A stretch of DNA of 21,991 bases from positions 1 through 21,991 of the forward strand of contig JAAZOZ010000054.1 in the NCBI GenBank assembly GCA_012797505.1, read 5' to 3'. Shown here in pieces: positions 14,080 through 21,991 of this stretch; positions within the stretch are counted from its first letter, which is position 1, and every line of letters starts with the position of its first letter. The position numbers and the translations under genes are program-made. The notes beneath the pieces were generated by a model. That model did no database searches. It was given only the letters and a program-made list of their open reading frames with translations, and was not told where the DNA came from. The stretch comes from Smithella sp. Lineage in GTDB: Bacteria; Desulfobacterota; Syntrophia; Syntrophales; Smithellaceae.

Positions 14080-15848
14080 ACGATCTTCAGCGACAATTCC
14101 ATCAGCTGTTCAATGCTCACCTTCGACGGGGCGTCGGACATCAGGTCCGCGGCCTTCTGCGTTTTCGGGAAAGCGATGACGTCGCGGATCGATTCCGCGC
14201 CGGTCATGATCATCACAAGCCGATCCAGACCGAACGCCAGTCCTCCGTGCGGCGGCGCCCCGTATTCGAGAGCGTCGAGCAGAAAACCGAATTTCAGCCT
14301 TGCCTCCTCATCGCTCAGGCCCAGCGCGCTGAAGACCTGCGCCTGGATGTCCTTGCGGTGGATCCGGATGCTTCCGCCGCCGATCTCCGAGCCGTTGAGC
14401 ACCAGGTCATAGGCCCTGGCCCGCACTTTGCCCGGATCGGTGGTCATGAGCGGGATGTCCTCCAGAAACGGCGAGGTGAAGGGATGATGCGTGGAGACGA
14501 ACCTCTTTTCCGACTCCGAATACTCCATCAGCGGAAACTCGGTGATCCAGGTGAAGGCCAGCGCGTCCGGGTCGATCCGATTCAGCTTTTTGCCCAGGTG
14601 CAGACGCAGATTGCCCAGCGCGTCGCAGGCTGTTTTGGGCGTGTCCGCGACAAAGAAGAGGATGTCGCCTTCTTTGGCATCCATGGCCCGGCCGATGGCG
14701 GCCGCTTCTTCGGGCTTCAAAAACTTGAAGATGGGGGAGGTCCAGTCGGCGGCATTGACCTTGGCCCAGGCCAGTCCTTTGGCGCCATATATGGCGACAA
14801 AATCAGACAGAGCGTCGAGGTCTTTCCGGGAAAGAGCAGAGGCCTGGTCGGCTTTGACGGCTTTGACGACGCCTCCGGAAGCGGCGACTTCGGCGAACAG
14901 CTTGAAGCCCGAATCCTTCACGATGGCCGTGAGGTCCGTGATCTCCATGCCGAAGCGCACATCGGGGTTGTCTTTGCCGTAGCGGCTGACGGCTTCGGCG
15001 TACGTCAGCCGGGGAAACGGAAGAGGCAGATCGATGTTCCGGCAGGCCTTGAAAATCGCCGCCATCAGGCCCTCCATCATCCGGAGAATGTCTTCTTCCG
15101 AGACGAAGGACATTTCCACGTCGATCTGCGTGAATTCCGGCTGGCGGTCGGCGCGCAAATCCTCATCGCGGAAGCATTTGACAATCTGGAAATAACGGTC
15201 AAATCCGGAAACCATCAGGAGCTGCTTGAAAATCTGCGGGGATTGGGGAAGCGCGTAAAACATGCCCTTGGAGATGCGGCTGGGAACGAGATAATCCCGC
15301 GCGCCTTCCGGTGTGCTCTTGGTCAGGAAGGGCGTTTCCACTTCAATAAATCCGTTGTCATTGAAATACTGCCGCGTGGCAATGGCCAGCCTGCTGCGCA
15401 GGAAAAGGTTTTTTTGAATGGCCGGCCGCCTCAAGTCCAGATAGCGGTATTTGAGCCGGACATTTTCAGAGATGTCTTCATCGTCAAACGAGAAGGGCGG
15501 TGTTTTGGATTCGTTGAGGATTTCCAGTTCGGAAATGACGACTTCCACCTGCCCGGTGGAAAGCGCCGGATTCTCCATGCCCGCAGGCCTTCTGCACACT
15601 CTGCCTTTCACGGCCAGAACGTACTCGCTGCGGATTTTGTGCGCTTCTCCATGGACGGATTCCCCCGCTTCGGGATTAAAAACAATCTGAACGATGCCCT
15701 CGCGATCCCGGAAATCGACAAAAATGACGCCGCCGTGATCGCGCCGCCGGTGCACCCATCCCATCAAAACGACTTGCCTGCCTTCATCGGCGCCGGTTAA
15801 ACTTCCGCAGTAATGGGTTCTTTTTTCTATTGTAATAAACCGACTCAC
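14076..15848 (-). CDS. aspS: aspartyl-tRNA synthetase, probably non-discriminating (Asp/Asn)
   Basis: Class II synthetase that charges tRNA with aspartate. It contains the N-terminal OB-fold anticodon domain (GWVHRRRDHGG), motif 1 region RLKYRYLDLRRP, motif 2 FRDEDLRADRQPEFTQID, the bacterial insertion (GAD) domain around 290-410, and motif 3 GGLAFGLDRLVMI. 590 residues equals E. coli AspRS. His38 in RRRDHGG and the Gly in RRPAG match Pseudomonas-type enzymes known to charge both tRNA-Asp and tRNA-Asn, where E. coli has Leu. This implies a GatCAB transamidation route to Asn-tRNA, by inference. The start is GTG with GAGG ten bases upstream. It follows hisS after seven bases. Confidence 0.96.
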   Translation of the reverse strand: MSRFITIEKRTHYCGSLTGADEGRQVVLMGWVHRRRDHGGVIFVDFRDREGIVQIVFNPEAGESVHGEAHKIRSEYVLAVKGRVCRRPAGMENPALSTGQVEVVISELEILNESKTPPFSFDDEDISENVRLKYRYLDLRRPAIQKNLFLRSRLAIATRQYFNDNGFIEVETPFLTKSTPEGARDYLVPSRISKGMFYALPQSPQIFKQLLMVSGFDRYFQIVKCFRDEDLRADRQPEFTQIDVEMSFVSEEDILRMMEGLMAAIFKACRNIDLPLPFPRLTYAEAVSRYGKDNPDVRFGMEITDLTAIVKDSGFKLFAEVAASGGVVKAVKADQASALSRKDLDALSDFVAIYGAKGLAWAKVNAADWTSPIFKFLKPEEAAAIGRAMDAKEGDILFFVADTPKTACDALGNLRLHLGKKLNRIDPDALAFTWITEFPLMEYSESEKRFVSTHHPFTSPFLEDIPLMTTDPGKVRARAYDLVLNGSEIGGGSIRIHRKDIQAQVFSALGLSDEEARLKFGFLLDALEYGAPPHGGLAFGLDRLVMIMTGAESIRDVIAFPKTQKAADLMSDAPSKVSIEQLMELSLKIV

Positions 15849-15855
15849 AAAACAT

Positions 15856-17124
15856 TTACCTCGCTTTTAAAAGATCCGTAACCGCCTCCAGAAGATGGTC
15901 CAGCGGCAGACGTTGTTGATTTTTCGAGTTCATGTCGCGCAGTTCGACACAGTTCTCCTCGATTTCCCTGTCCCCGAAGATCAGCGTGTAGGCGCTGTTG
16001 AGCTTATCCGCGCGCTTCATCTGGCTTTTGAGGCTTTTGCCGGAATAATCCATGGCCGCGCAAATTCCTCTCCGGCGCAGTTCCTGGGTCAGCGTAAAGG
16101 CGATTTTCTGCGCGCGCTCTCCCAACGCGGCGATAAAGATATCCGCCGAAGAGGAAACTTCACCGGCAGGCGGAAGACAGGCAATCAATCTTTCCATTCC
16201 GACGCCGAACCCGATGCCGGGAACGTCGGGGCCGCCCAGAAAACGGACCAGTCCGTCATAGCGGCCGCCGCCCGCCAGGGAATTCTGCGCGCCCAGCTCG
16301 CCGGATTTCACTTCAAAGGCCGTCCGGGTATAGTAATCCAGGCCGCGCACCATCCGCGGATTGATTTCATACGTCAGCTTCAGTTCATTAAGATAGCTTT
16401 TGACCCGGGAAAAATGCTCCAGACAATCCGCACACAGGAAATCCAAAATGCGGGGGGCGCCGGCAATCACCGAACCGCAGGATTCCACCTTGCAGTCGAA
16501 GACGCGCAGCGGGTTTACGTCCATGCGTCTCCGGCAGTCGGGGCACAGGGAACTTTCCTGGCCTTTCAAGTAATCTACCACCGCCCGGGAAAAAACCGGA
16601 CGGCAGGCTTTGCAGCCCAGGGAATTGATCTCCAGAGACAGGTTTTCAATGTTCAGAGACTGCAGGAAGTGCATCAGCATGAAGATGACTTCCGCGTCGG
16701 AAGCGGGGCTCTCGTCCCCGAAAAGCTCCACGTCGATCTGGTGAAATTGGCGGAAGCGGCCCTTCTGCGGGCGTTCGCGGCGGAACATGGGGCCCATGGT
16801 GTAAAGCCGCGTCACCGGATCGGACGCGGAGAGGTTATGCTCAATGTAGGCGCGGATGACGGATGCCGTGGCTTCCGGGCGCAGCGTCAACAGTTCGTCA
16901 TCACGGTCGCGAAACGTGTACATCTCCTTTTCGACGATGTCGGTGGTTTCACCGATACCGCGCTGAAACAACGACGTTTTTTCCATAATGGGGACGCGGA
17001 TTTCGCAAAAACCGAAGCATTCAAAAATTCTGCGGGCCGTCAGCTCCACCCGGTGCCAGACGGGTGAATCCTTGGGAAGAATGTCCTTGATGCCTTTGAT
17101 GGCGGTGATTTTTTCCATAGTCAT
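15856..17124 (-). CDS. hisS: histidyl-tRNA synthetase
   Basis: Class II synthetase charging tRNA-His in the cytoplasm, usually a homodimer. The sequence shows KGIKDILP at the N-terminus, motif 2 region RLYTMGPMFRRERPQKGRFR, the histidine-specific signatures VRGLDYYTRTAFEV and AGGGRYDGL, and the C-terminal anticodon domain from about residue 325. The middle insertion carries several CxxC-like pairs (CKACR, CPDC, CADC), common in related bacterial HisRS. 422 residues is normal. Two ATG codons lie close together (17124 and 17118) and neither has a strong ribosome site; the second would begin MEKITAIKG, so the start may be two codons shorter. It is expressed with aspS and probably comEC. Confidence 0.97.
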   Translation of the reverse strand: MTMEKITAIKGIKDILPKDSPVWHRVELTARRIFECFGFCEIRVPIMEKTSLFQRGIGETTDIVEKEMYTFRDRDDELLTLRPEATASVIRAYIEHNLSASDPVTRLYTMGPMFRRERPQKGRFRQFHQIDVELFGDESPASDAEVIFMLMHFLQSLNIENLSLEINSLGCKACRPVFSRAVVDYLKGQESSLCPDCRRRMDVNPLRVFDCKVESCGSVIAGAPRILDFLCADCLEHFSRVKSYLNELKLTYEINPRMVRGLDYYTRTAFEVKSGELGAQNSLAGGGRYDGLVRFLGGPDVPGIGFGVGMERLIACLPPAGEVSSSADIFIAALGERAQKIAFTLTQELRRRGICAAMDYSGKSLKSQMKRADKLNSAYTLIFGDREIEENCVELRDMNSKNQQRLPLDHLLEAVTDLLKAR

Positions 17125-17155
17125 ATCTCAAAATAAATCGAGTGCTTCTAGCATA

Positions 17156-19687
17156 TCAGCCCGTTGTTGGCAATGAAATATTCGGGGCCCGGCGTCTAAC
17201 GAAGTCCGGGTCCGGTTTTTTGATCCAGGGAGTGACGGAAAGAGACTGTCCGTCAGAATCGATGGACACGGCGCCGTCCCGGTCCGTGCGGAAGATGGCG
17301 GCGCCGGCGGACCGGTAGCGCTCCAGAACGGCGGGATGGGGGTGGCGAAACACATTGTTTTTTCCGGCGCTGATGACGGCATAGCGGCAGGATACGACAC
17401 GGAGAAAGTCCGGCGAACTGGAACTGAGGGAGCCATGATGCGGCACAAAAAGGACATCGCTTTTGAGGTCTTTCCCCGAAGCGGTCAAGAACGCTTCAAT
17501 GGCCGCGGAGATATCGCCCGTCACCAGAAATCGCCTGGCGCCGTAGGTCATTTTGATGACCAGGGAAGCGTCATTGGTCTCCTGGTAGGACATCCCCTGA
17601 ACGCCAGGAGGCGGCGGACGCAAGGGCCACAGAAACTGGAAGGTCACGCCGGATACAACCTCAGGCGGCGACTGCGCCGACAGGGTTCTGACCTTCACGC
17701 CGCGTTCGGCAACCGTTTTTTCCCACAGCCGGTAGAGATCATTGTCCGCTGTGAGACCGGCGCACCATACTTCCCGGACGTCAAAGGCATTGACGATATG
17801 AATCAGCCCCTGAAGGTGATCGGGGTGAGGATGTGTCAGCACGGCGATATCGACCTTTCGTATTCTTTTGGCGTAAAGAAAGGGGGCGATCACGGCCCGG
17901 CCCACGTCAAAGGAACTGTCGTGAAACCCTCCGCCGTCAATCAGCATGTTTACGCCCCCGGGCATCCGGACAAGAGCAGACGAGCCCTGGCCGACATCGA
18001 TGGCCGTGATTTTCAAATGGCTGGAAAACTGGTCTTTCAGAACAAGGAAGGCGGCATCGGCAAGAATCAGCGCGGCGCAGACCAGAAGGCCGGTTTTGAT
18101 CCACAGCGGCCGTCGCGCCGGAACGTCCTGAAGGTCTTTTGGTCTGTCCGTTGTCAGGGCTTCGATCAGGAAGTACATGAACGCGTAGAAAAGCGCTATT
18201 TCAAGGGCATTTGGCTTTATAAAACTCAAAGATGACCAGGGAAGCAAAGCCAGCTCCTCAATGATGCTGACGGCAATCCCGGTGAAAAAAGAAGCGATGG
18301 AAATGAAAAAACCGGCCAGCGCAGCCGAGAACACAGACGTCAGGATGAACATCATGGCGGGAATCAGCGCCAGGATGCCCAGCAGGGGGACCGCGACCAG
18401 ATTGGCGATCAGGGCCACAGCCGAAACGCGGTTGAAATAAAAGGCGATGATCGGCAGGGTTCCCAGCGTGGCCGCGGTGGAGACCAGAAGAAAAAGGTAC
18501 AGGCGGTTGACGCCCGCCGCAATCCAGCGGGGCGCTGCTGAGGGCAGGGGAATTTGCCGTTTACCCAGCTTTTCAACCCCGTAAAGAATGGCCAGGACCG
18601 CGCTGAAAGACAGTTGGAACGAAATCTCGAACAGCGCTTCGGGCGAGGCGATCAGAATGATCAGCGCCGCGCCGGCAAGAATATTGTAGAGGTCTTTCGG
18701 CCTGCCGATCAGCAGCGCGGCAAGGAAAGCCAGCGTCATGAGCGTGGAACGGAGAACGGGGGTTCCCATCCCGGCGACCAGCGCATAGATCAGAACCGGA
18801 ACGATGGCTGCCGCCGTCGCGGTCTTGATGATGTTGAATTTCAGCATGCAATATTCCGAGGATTTGAACGCCAGAAGCATCAGGAAAAAAGCCGATGCCG
18901 CGACGATGCCGACGTGCAGCCCGGAAATGGACAGAATATGCGAGGTGCCGGTTTTGGCAAATTGGTCGCGCACGTCCTGCGGAAGGGCTTTTTGATCGCC
19001 GATGGTCATGGCCTGCAGGATTTCTCTCTGCGGGGAGGCGGCGTGGACTTCCAGCAGGCGTTTCAGATACAAACGGAAGCGTTCCAGCTTCAGTTTAAGG
19101 CCGCTCGCGGTGTCAGGGCGGATCAGAACAATGCCTGCCCGGTCGGAGACAAATCCGGAAACATAAAGGCCGCGGCGGTTCTGGCTGCGCTCGTAATCGA
19201 AGCTTCCCGGATTGTGAAAGCCTTGAATTTTCTTGATTTTCGTGTGAAAACGGATGAAATCTCCGTACTGAAACGAAAGGTCGGACGGTATCGCCACGCG
19301 AATTTTCCCCGTTACGGGTGCGGGCGTCTGGTTTTGAAGGACTCGCCGGCAAAGAACGATCAGCGTGCTTTTTCCAGGGAACGCCTGTTCGGTGGAAAGA
19401 ACAACGCCCTCCAGAGTCATCTTTCCCTGGTCGGCCAGGTGCAGAACATGCTTCTCCTGACGGGCGAGGAAGAGTTGCCTTTGAATATTGAGCATTCCGG
19501 CCGTCAGCGTCAACAGGAGAAGCGCAATAAGCGCGGCGGCATTCCAACGGCGCCTGAGGCACAAAAGCAGGAGCGCCAGAACCGGCAGCATTCCGGCCAG
19601 CAAAACTTCCGGGGCCAGGACAAAGCGATCACCGATCAGAATACCGGTCATCAGGGCGATCAGAGGATACCATAAGGGTCTGCGCAT
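17156..19687 (-). CDS. comEC: ComEC/Rec2 DNA internalization channel protein
   Basis: Inner-membrane protein that carries single-stranded DNA into the cytoplasm during natural transformation. The N-terminal part has two or three membrane helices and a DUF4131-like soluble OB region. The competence domain follows, with HILSISGLHVG near residue 250 and many membrane helices. The C-terminal metallo-beta-lactamase-like domain begins at ITAIDVGQGSSALV and has THPHPDHLQG near residue 618 and FVPHHGS later. At 843 residues it is full length and uninterrupted. ATG 19687 is preceded by AGGA at ten bases. It is divergent from the PilS-like kinase and lies 31 bases before hisS. Natural competence in this organism is inference. 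Confidence 0.94.
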   Translation of the reverse strand: MRRPLWYPLIALMTGILIGDRFVLAPEVLLAGMLPVLALLLLCLRRRWNAAALIALLLLTLTAGMLNIQRQLFLARQEKHVLHLADQGKMTLEGVVLSTEQAFPGKSTLIVLCRRVLQNQTPAPVTGKIRVAIPSDLSFQYGDFIRFHTKIKKIQGFHNPGSFDYERSQNRRGLYVSGFVSDRAGIVLIRPDTASGLKLKLERFRLYLKRLLEVHAASPQREILQAMTIGDQKALPQDVRDQFAKTGTSHILSISGLHVGIVAASAFFLMLLAFKSSEYCMLKFNIIKTATAAAIVPVLIYALVAGMGTPVLRSTLMTLAFLAALLIGRPKDLYNILAGAALIILIASPEALFEISFQLSFSAVLAILYGVEKLGKRQIPLPSAAPRWIAAGVNRLYLFLLVSTAATLGTLPIIAFYFNRVSAVALIANLVAVPLLGILALIPAMMFILTSVFSAALAGFFISIASFFTGIAVSIIEELALLPWSSLSFIKPNALEIALFYAFMYFLIEALTTDRPKDLQDVPARRPLWIKTGLLVCAALILADAAFLVLKDQFSSHLKITAIDVGQGSSALVRMPGGVNMLIDGGGFHDSSFDVGRAVIAPFLYAKRIRKVDIAVLTHPHPDHLQGLIHIVNAFDVREVWCAGLTADNDLYRLWEKTVAERGVKVRTLSAQSPPEVVSGVTFQFLWPLRPPPPGVQGMSYQETNDASLVIKMTYGARRFLVTGDISAAIEAFLTASGKDLKSDVLFVPHHGSLSSSSPDFLRVVSCRYAVISAGKNNVFRHPHPAVLERYRSAGAAIFRTDRDGAVSIDSDGQSLSVTPWIKKPDPDFVRRRAPNISLPTTG

Positions 19688-19720
19688 GGGGGACAGGTCC
19701 TCTCAGCGGGAACCGCTCAA

Positions 19721-19749
19721 TTGATTGGCTAAAAAATATAAAATATTAT
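19721..19749 (+). promoter_or_regulatory. candidate sigma70 promoter for the pilS-like kinase
   Basis: TTGATT (19721-19726) and TATTAT (19744-19749) are separated by 17 bases in an AT-rich stretch. This predicts a leader of about 135 bases that would include all the hairpins at 19765-19853. On the opposite strand the same stretch offers only a weak box pair for comEC (TTGATC, 18-base spacer, TATTTT). Confidence 0.5.
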
Positions 19750-19764
19750 AAAAGCAGATCAACC

Positions 19765-19805
19765 ACCTCGCAGCAAGCTGTCGAGGTATGAAATGAACGT
19801 CATAC
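19765..19805 (+). repeat. two adjacent hairpins with half copy of the leader repeat
   Basis: ACCTCG+CAG (19765-19773) pairs with CTG+CGAGGT (19778-19787) around a CAAG loop with one bulged T. Overlapping its end, GTATGA (19786-19791) pairs perfectly with TCATAC (19800-19805). The 13 bases at 19768-19780 are identical to 19808-19820, forming a direct repeat spaced 40 bases apart. Confidence 0.6.
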
Positions 19806-19808
19806 TAT

Positions 19809-19854
19809 CGCAGCAAGCTGCGGAGAATGAACGCTCGTCCCGCTTACGCGGGAT
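19809..19854 (+). repeat. dispersed leader repeat, copy B
   Basis: Matches 8705-8751 over about 46 bases with a few substitutions and one gap. It folds as two perfect small hairpins: CGCAG-CAAG-CTGCG (19809-19822) and TCCCGC-TTAC-GCGGGA (19838-19853). It lies in the predicted leader of the pilS-like gene, 36 bases before its start, in the same relative orientation as copy A before adk. Confidence 0.72.
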
Positions 19855-19890
19855 TCAAAATACGGACGCGGAAGAGCAACGGCACAGTCT

Positions 19891-21549
19891 ATGCGGCAAC
19901 CGATGGAATATGACGAGAGAACCTGGCGAAGGCTCAAACTGCTGATCGTGAGCAGGGTGGTTATCATCTCCGCATTTCTGCTGGTAACCCTGTTTCTTGG
20001 CGCCGTCAAACCGATCATTTTCATCTCCCGGGATGTTCTGCACGCCATTTATGCCGTGATCGTCGCGATGTTCATCCTGTCCGTCATTTATACACTGCTT
20101 TTGAGAAAAAAAAAGTATTTTCAGATCAATATCTATTTTCAGCTGGCCGTGGATATCGCGCTGGTTTCTTTTCTGGTGTATCTGACCGGCAGCATCGGCA
20201 GCAACTACTCCCTGCTTTACACGCTGGTCATCATCTATGCCGCCATTTTTCTGGGGCGCAGGGGCGCTTTAATTTTTGCGTCGGCCTGCAGTATTGCGTA
20301 CGGGCTGGTGCTGGACCTCGAATATTTCGGCGTAATCCCCACTTTTTACGACACCGGCCGCGATTACACACTGGAGGCGGGGGATGTTTTCATCCGGATC
20401 GCCGTCCATATCCTGTCGTTTTACATCCTCGCTTTTCTGGCCAGCTTTGTGGTCGAGCAGGAAAAAAAGGCCAGGTCACTGCTGGCGGAAAGGGAGTCGG
20501 CGTTTGATCAGCTGGATCTGCTTTTTCGCAGCATCATCGAATCGGTGGACACCGGCATCATGACGACAACCCTTCAGGGCCGGATTAAGACGTTCAACCG
20601 ATCCGCCGAAAAAATTACCGGCCGTCCGCTTCGATCCGTGGAAAACCGTCAGATCGAGGACGTTTTTCCCGTTTTTGCCCCTTTGTTTTCCGCCGGGGGG
20701 GAACCGCTGATGAAATCCAAGGGTGAAATAAGAATCAACGGCAGGGAAGGGACGCCGATGTATCTGGGATACGCGCTTTCTCCTTTGAAAGACCGCAAAA
20801 ACGAGCAGATCGGACACATTCTGATTTTTCAGGATATGACGGAAATCCGGCGCATGGAGGAAAATCTCGAGAAAAGCAGGAGGCTTGCGTTGATCGGCGA
20901 AATGGCCGCCGGCCTTGCCCACGAAATGAGAAATCCCCTGGCGTCGATTACCGGCTCGATCCAGTTAATGGCGCAGACCCCTGATCTGGATGAAACGGAC
21001 AAGAGACTCATGCAGATCATTCTGCGGGGCAAAGACCGCCTGGAAAGCTTCGTGAGGGATTTTCTTCTGCTGGCCCGTCCCGTGCCCGAAGCCAGGCAGT
21101 CCATCCGGCTGAATGACGTTGCCGAAGAAGTGGTGGAAAGCGTAAAAATGTCCGCCGACTGGACCGAAGACATCCGGCTGGAAAAAAAGATTTCCGGGGA
21201 AAATCGGGCGCTGGCCAATGAAGAGCAAATCCGTCAGATCCTTCAAAACCTGCTGACCAACGCCCTTCAGTCCATGGACGGGAAGGGTCAAATCGGTCTG
21301 GAAATCCGGACCGTGCGGCTGGAAGATGAAAAAGAGTATGCCGAAATCAAAGTCACGGACGACGGATGCGGCATTGAAGAAAAGGACCAAAAAAAGATTT
21401 TTGAACCGTTCTTTACCAACAAGGAGCGGGGAACGGGGCTGGGTCTGGCGATTGTCAACCGCATTGTGGACGGCTACCGCGGCAGGATCGCGATACAGAG
21501 CGCCGTCCATGAGGGGACGACGATCACGGTTTGGCTGCCCTGCCGGTAA
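19891..21549 (+). CDS. pilS: PilS-like membrane sensor histidine kinase (NtrB family)
   Basis: Sensor kinase with about six N-terminal membrane helices (roughly residues 17-195), a short coiled linker, a PAS domain (about 205-315, with LDLLFRSIIESVDTGIM), then the dimerisation domain with GLAHEMRNPLASI. The phospho-acceptor is His344. ATPase boxes are ILQNLLTNALQSM (N), DDGCGIEE (G1), IFEPFFT (F) and GTGLGLAIV (G2), all intact. This arrangement matches PilS, which with PilR and sigma-54 controls type IV pilin genes. It is 552 residues long. ATG 19891 has a poor ribosome site (GGAAGAG about 14 bases away); ATG 19903 is an alternative. The leader holds several hairpins. The regulator gene follows after 18 bases. 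Confidence 0.88.
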   Translation: MRQPMEYDERTWRRLKLLIVSRVVIISAFLLVTLFLGAVKPIIFISRDVLHAIYAVIVAMFILSVIYTLLLRKKKYFQINIYFQLAVDIALVSFLVYLTGSIGSNYSLLYTLVIIYAAIFLGRRGALIFASACSIAYGLVLDLEYFGVIPTFYDTGRDYTLEAGDVFIRIAVHILSFYILAFLASFVVEQEKKARSLLAERESAFDQLDLLFRSIIESVDTGIMTTTLQGRIKTFNRSAEKITGRPLRSVENRQIEDVFPVFAPLFSAGGEPLMKSKGEIRINGREGTPMYLGYALSPLKDRKNEQIGHILIFQDMTEIRRMEENLEKSRRLALIGEMAAGLAHEMRNPLASITGSIQLMAQTPDLDETDKRLMQIILRGKDRLESFVRDFLLLARPVPEARQSIRLNDVAEEVVESVKMSADWTEDIRLEKKISGENRALANEEQIRQILQNLLTNALQSMDGKGQIGLEIRTVRLEDEKEYAEIKVTDDGCGIEEKDQKKIFEPFFTNKERGTGLGLAIVNRIVDGYRGRIAIQSAVHEGTTITVWLPCR

Positions 21550-21567
21550 GATCAAAGGAGCGCAAGC

Positions 21568-21991
21568 ATGGCGAAAATACTGGTTCTGGATGATGATCAG
21601 GGGATGAGAGAGTTCATGGAAATCATGCTGGCCAAAGAAGGGTATGACGTCACCTGTACGGGCAAACCCGAGAAGGCGATCAGCCTGTGCCGCAAAACCG
21701 CCTACGATCTGGTGATCACGGATCTGAAAATGCCCAAAATCGACGGCATCGAATTTTTGAAAACCATCAAGGAACACCGGCCGGAAACCCTGGTCATCCT
21801 GATTACCGCCTATGCTTCCGGCGAGACGGCCGTCAATGCCATGAAGGAAGGCGCGTATGATTACGTGGAAAAAAGCGGCAACATCGACGAATTGAAGCAG
21901 GTTGTCCGACAGGCCCTGTTAAAGCAGGGATCGCTGAGCGAGGGACAGACGTTGAAAGAGAATCCGGCGGCCCAGACTTCGTTTTGCGGCA
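21568..21991 (+). CDS. pilR: PilR/NtrC-type response regulator, 5' part (cut by window end)
   Basis: The first 141 codons of a response regulator, following the PilS-like kinase. The receiver domain is complete: acidic cluster DDD at residues 8-10, phospho-acceptor Asp52 in VITDLKMPKIDG, Thr80 in LITAYAS, and Lys102. The usual Lys-Pro after strand five is Lys-Ser here (YVEKSGNIDEL). The receiver is followed by a polar linker; the expected AAA+ sigma-54 activation domain and Fis-type helix-turn-helix lie beyond the window, so the NtrC-family call rests on the partner and the receiver style. The start ATG has AAAGGAG seven bases upstream. Confidence 0.82.
   Translation, partial: MAKILVLDDDQGMREFMEIMLAKEGYDVTCTGKPEKAISLCRKTAYDLVITDLKMPKIDGIEFLKTIKEHRPETLVILITAYASGETAVNAMKEGAYDYVEKSGNIDELKQVVRQALLKQGSLSEGQTLKENPAAQTSFCG

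Noticed and set aside
14247..17067. Long plus-strand open frames antisense to aspS (14247-15800) and hisS (15895-17067)
   Set aside because: Both are shadows of unmistakable synthetase genes; their translations are rich in Arg, Gly and His and show no domain.
18554..19675. 373-codon plus-strand frame opposite comEC
   Set aside because: It is antisense to a full-length ComEC with intact motifs; composition is low-complexity and no start signal is seen.
19827..19913. Possible 28-residue upstream ORF in the pilS leader overlapping the pilS start
   Set aside because: The GGAG is only one base from the ATG, and the ATG is absent from the matching repeat copy at 8705-8751, so it is probably chance.
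1..21991. tRNA, rRNA, CRISPR array, insertion sequence or phage genes
   Set aside because: No cloverleaf, array of spaced repeats, transposase or integrase motif was seen on either strand.

Overview
The window is a roughly 55% GC bacterial chromosome segment that is densely coded on both strands. No stretch longer than about 200 bases lacks a gene. Gene order and sequence style suggest an anaerobic member of the Desulfobacterota (former Deltaproteobacteria), plausibly a Syntrophales-type organism. The pointers are a short EF-Ts, a non-discriminating-type AspRS, a flavoredoxin-like flavin reductase, a GltD-like Fe-S flavoprotein and a PilS/PilR pair. This placement is inference; there is no rRNA gene to confirm it.

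Left part (1-8643, + strand): the last codons of argJ, then the widely conserved block rpsB-tsf-pyrH-frr, a strong intrinsic terminator, and uppS-cdsA-dxr-rseP-tsaB followed by a secreted glutaminyl cyclotransferase. These genes cover ribosome assembly and recycling, EF-Tu recharging, UMP phosphorylation, undecaprenyl and phospholipid precursors, isoprenoid (MEP) synthesis, the sigma-E-type site-2 protease and tRNA t6A modification. Several neighbours overlap by 1-4 bases, which suggests translational coupling. Next, on the same strand, adk (with its own sigma70-like promoter) and a UvrD/PcrA-type helicase run to 11409.

Middle part (11431-14079): a small accessory-looking cluster. On the minus strand are a 63-residue CxxC protein, a flavin-reductase-like protein and a protein carrying a CPFG...GDPxCD motif. 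Divergent from them is a GltD/PreT-like oxidoreductase with two N-terminal Fe-S cysteine sets. This is the least ordinary part of the window.

Right part: aspS, hisS and comEC lie on the minus strand in the transcription order comEC-hisS-aspS. Divergent from comEC is a PilS-like membrane histidine kinase, followed by the start of a PilR/NtrC-type regulator cut by the window end. The comEC/pilS gap holds an AT-rich promoter region and a run of four hairpins. It includes a roughly 46-base repeat that also occurs in the leader of adk.

Most of the window is housekeeping. I do not see a clear novel defence, mobile or biosynthetic system. The best leads are the repeated leader element and the Cys-rich/flavin mini-operon.
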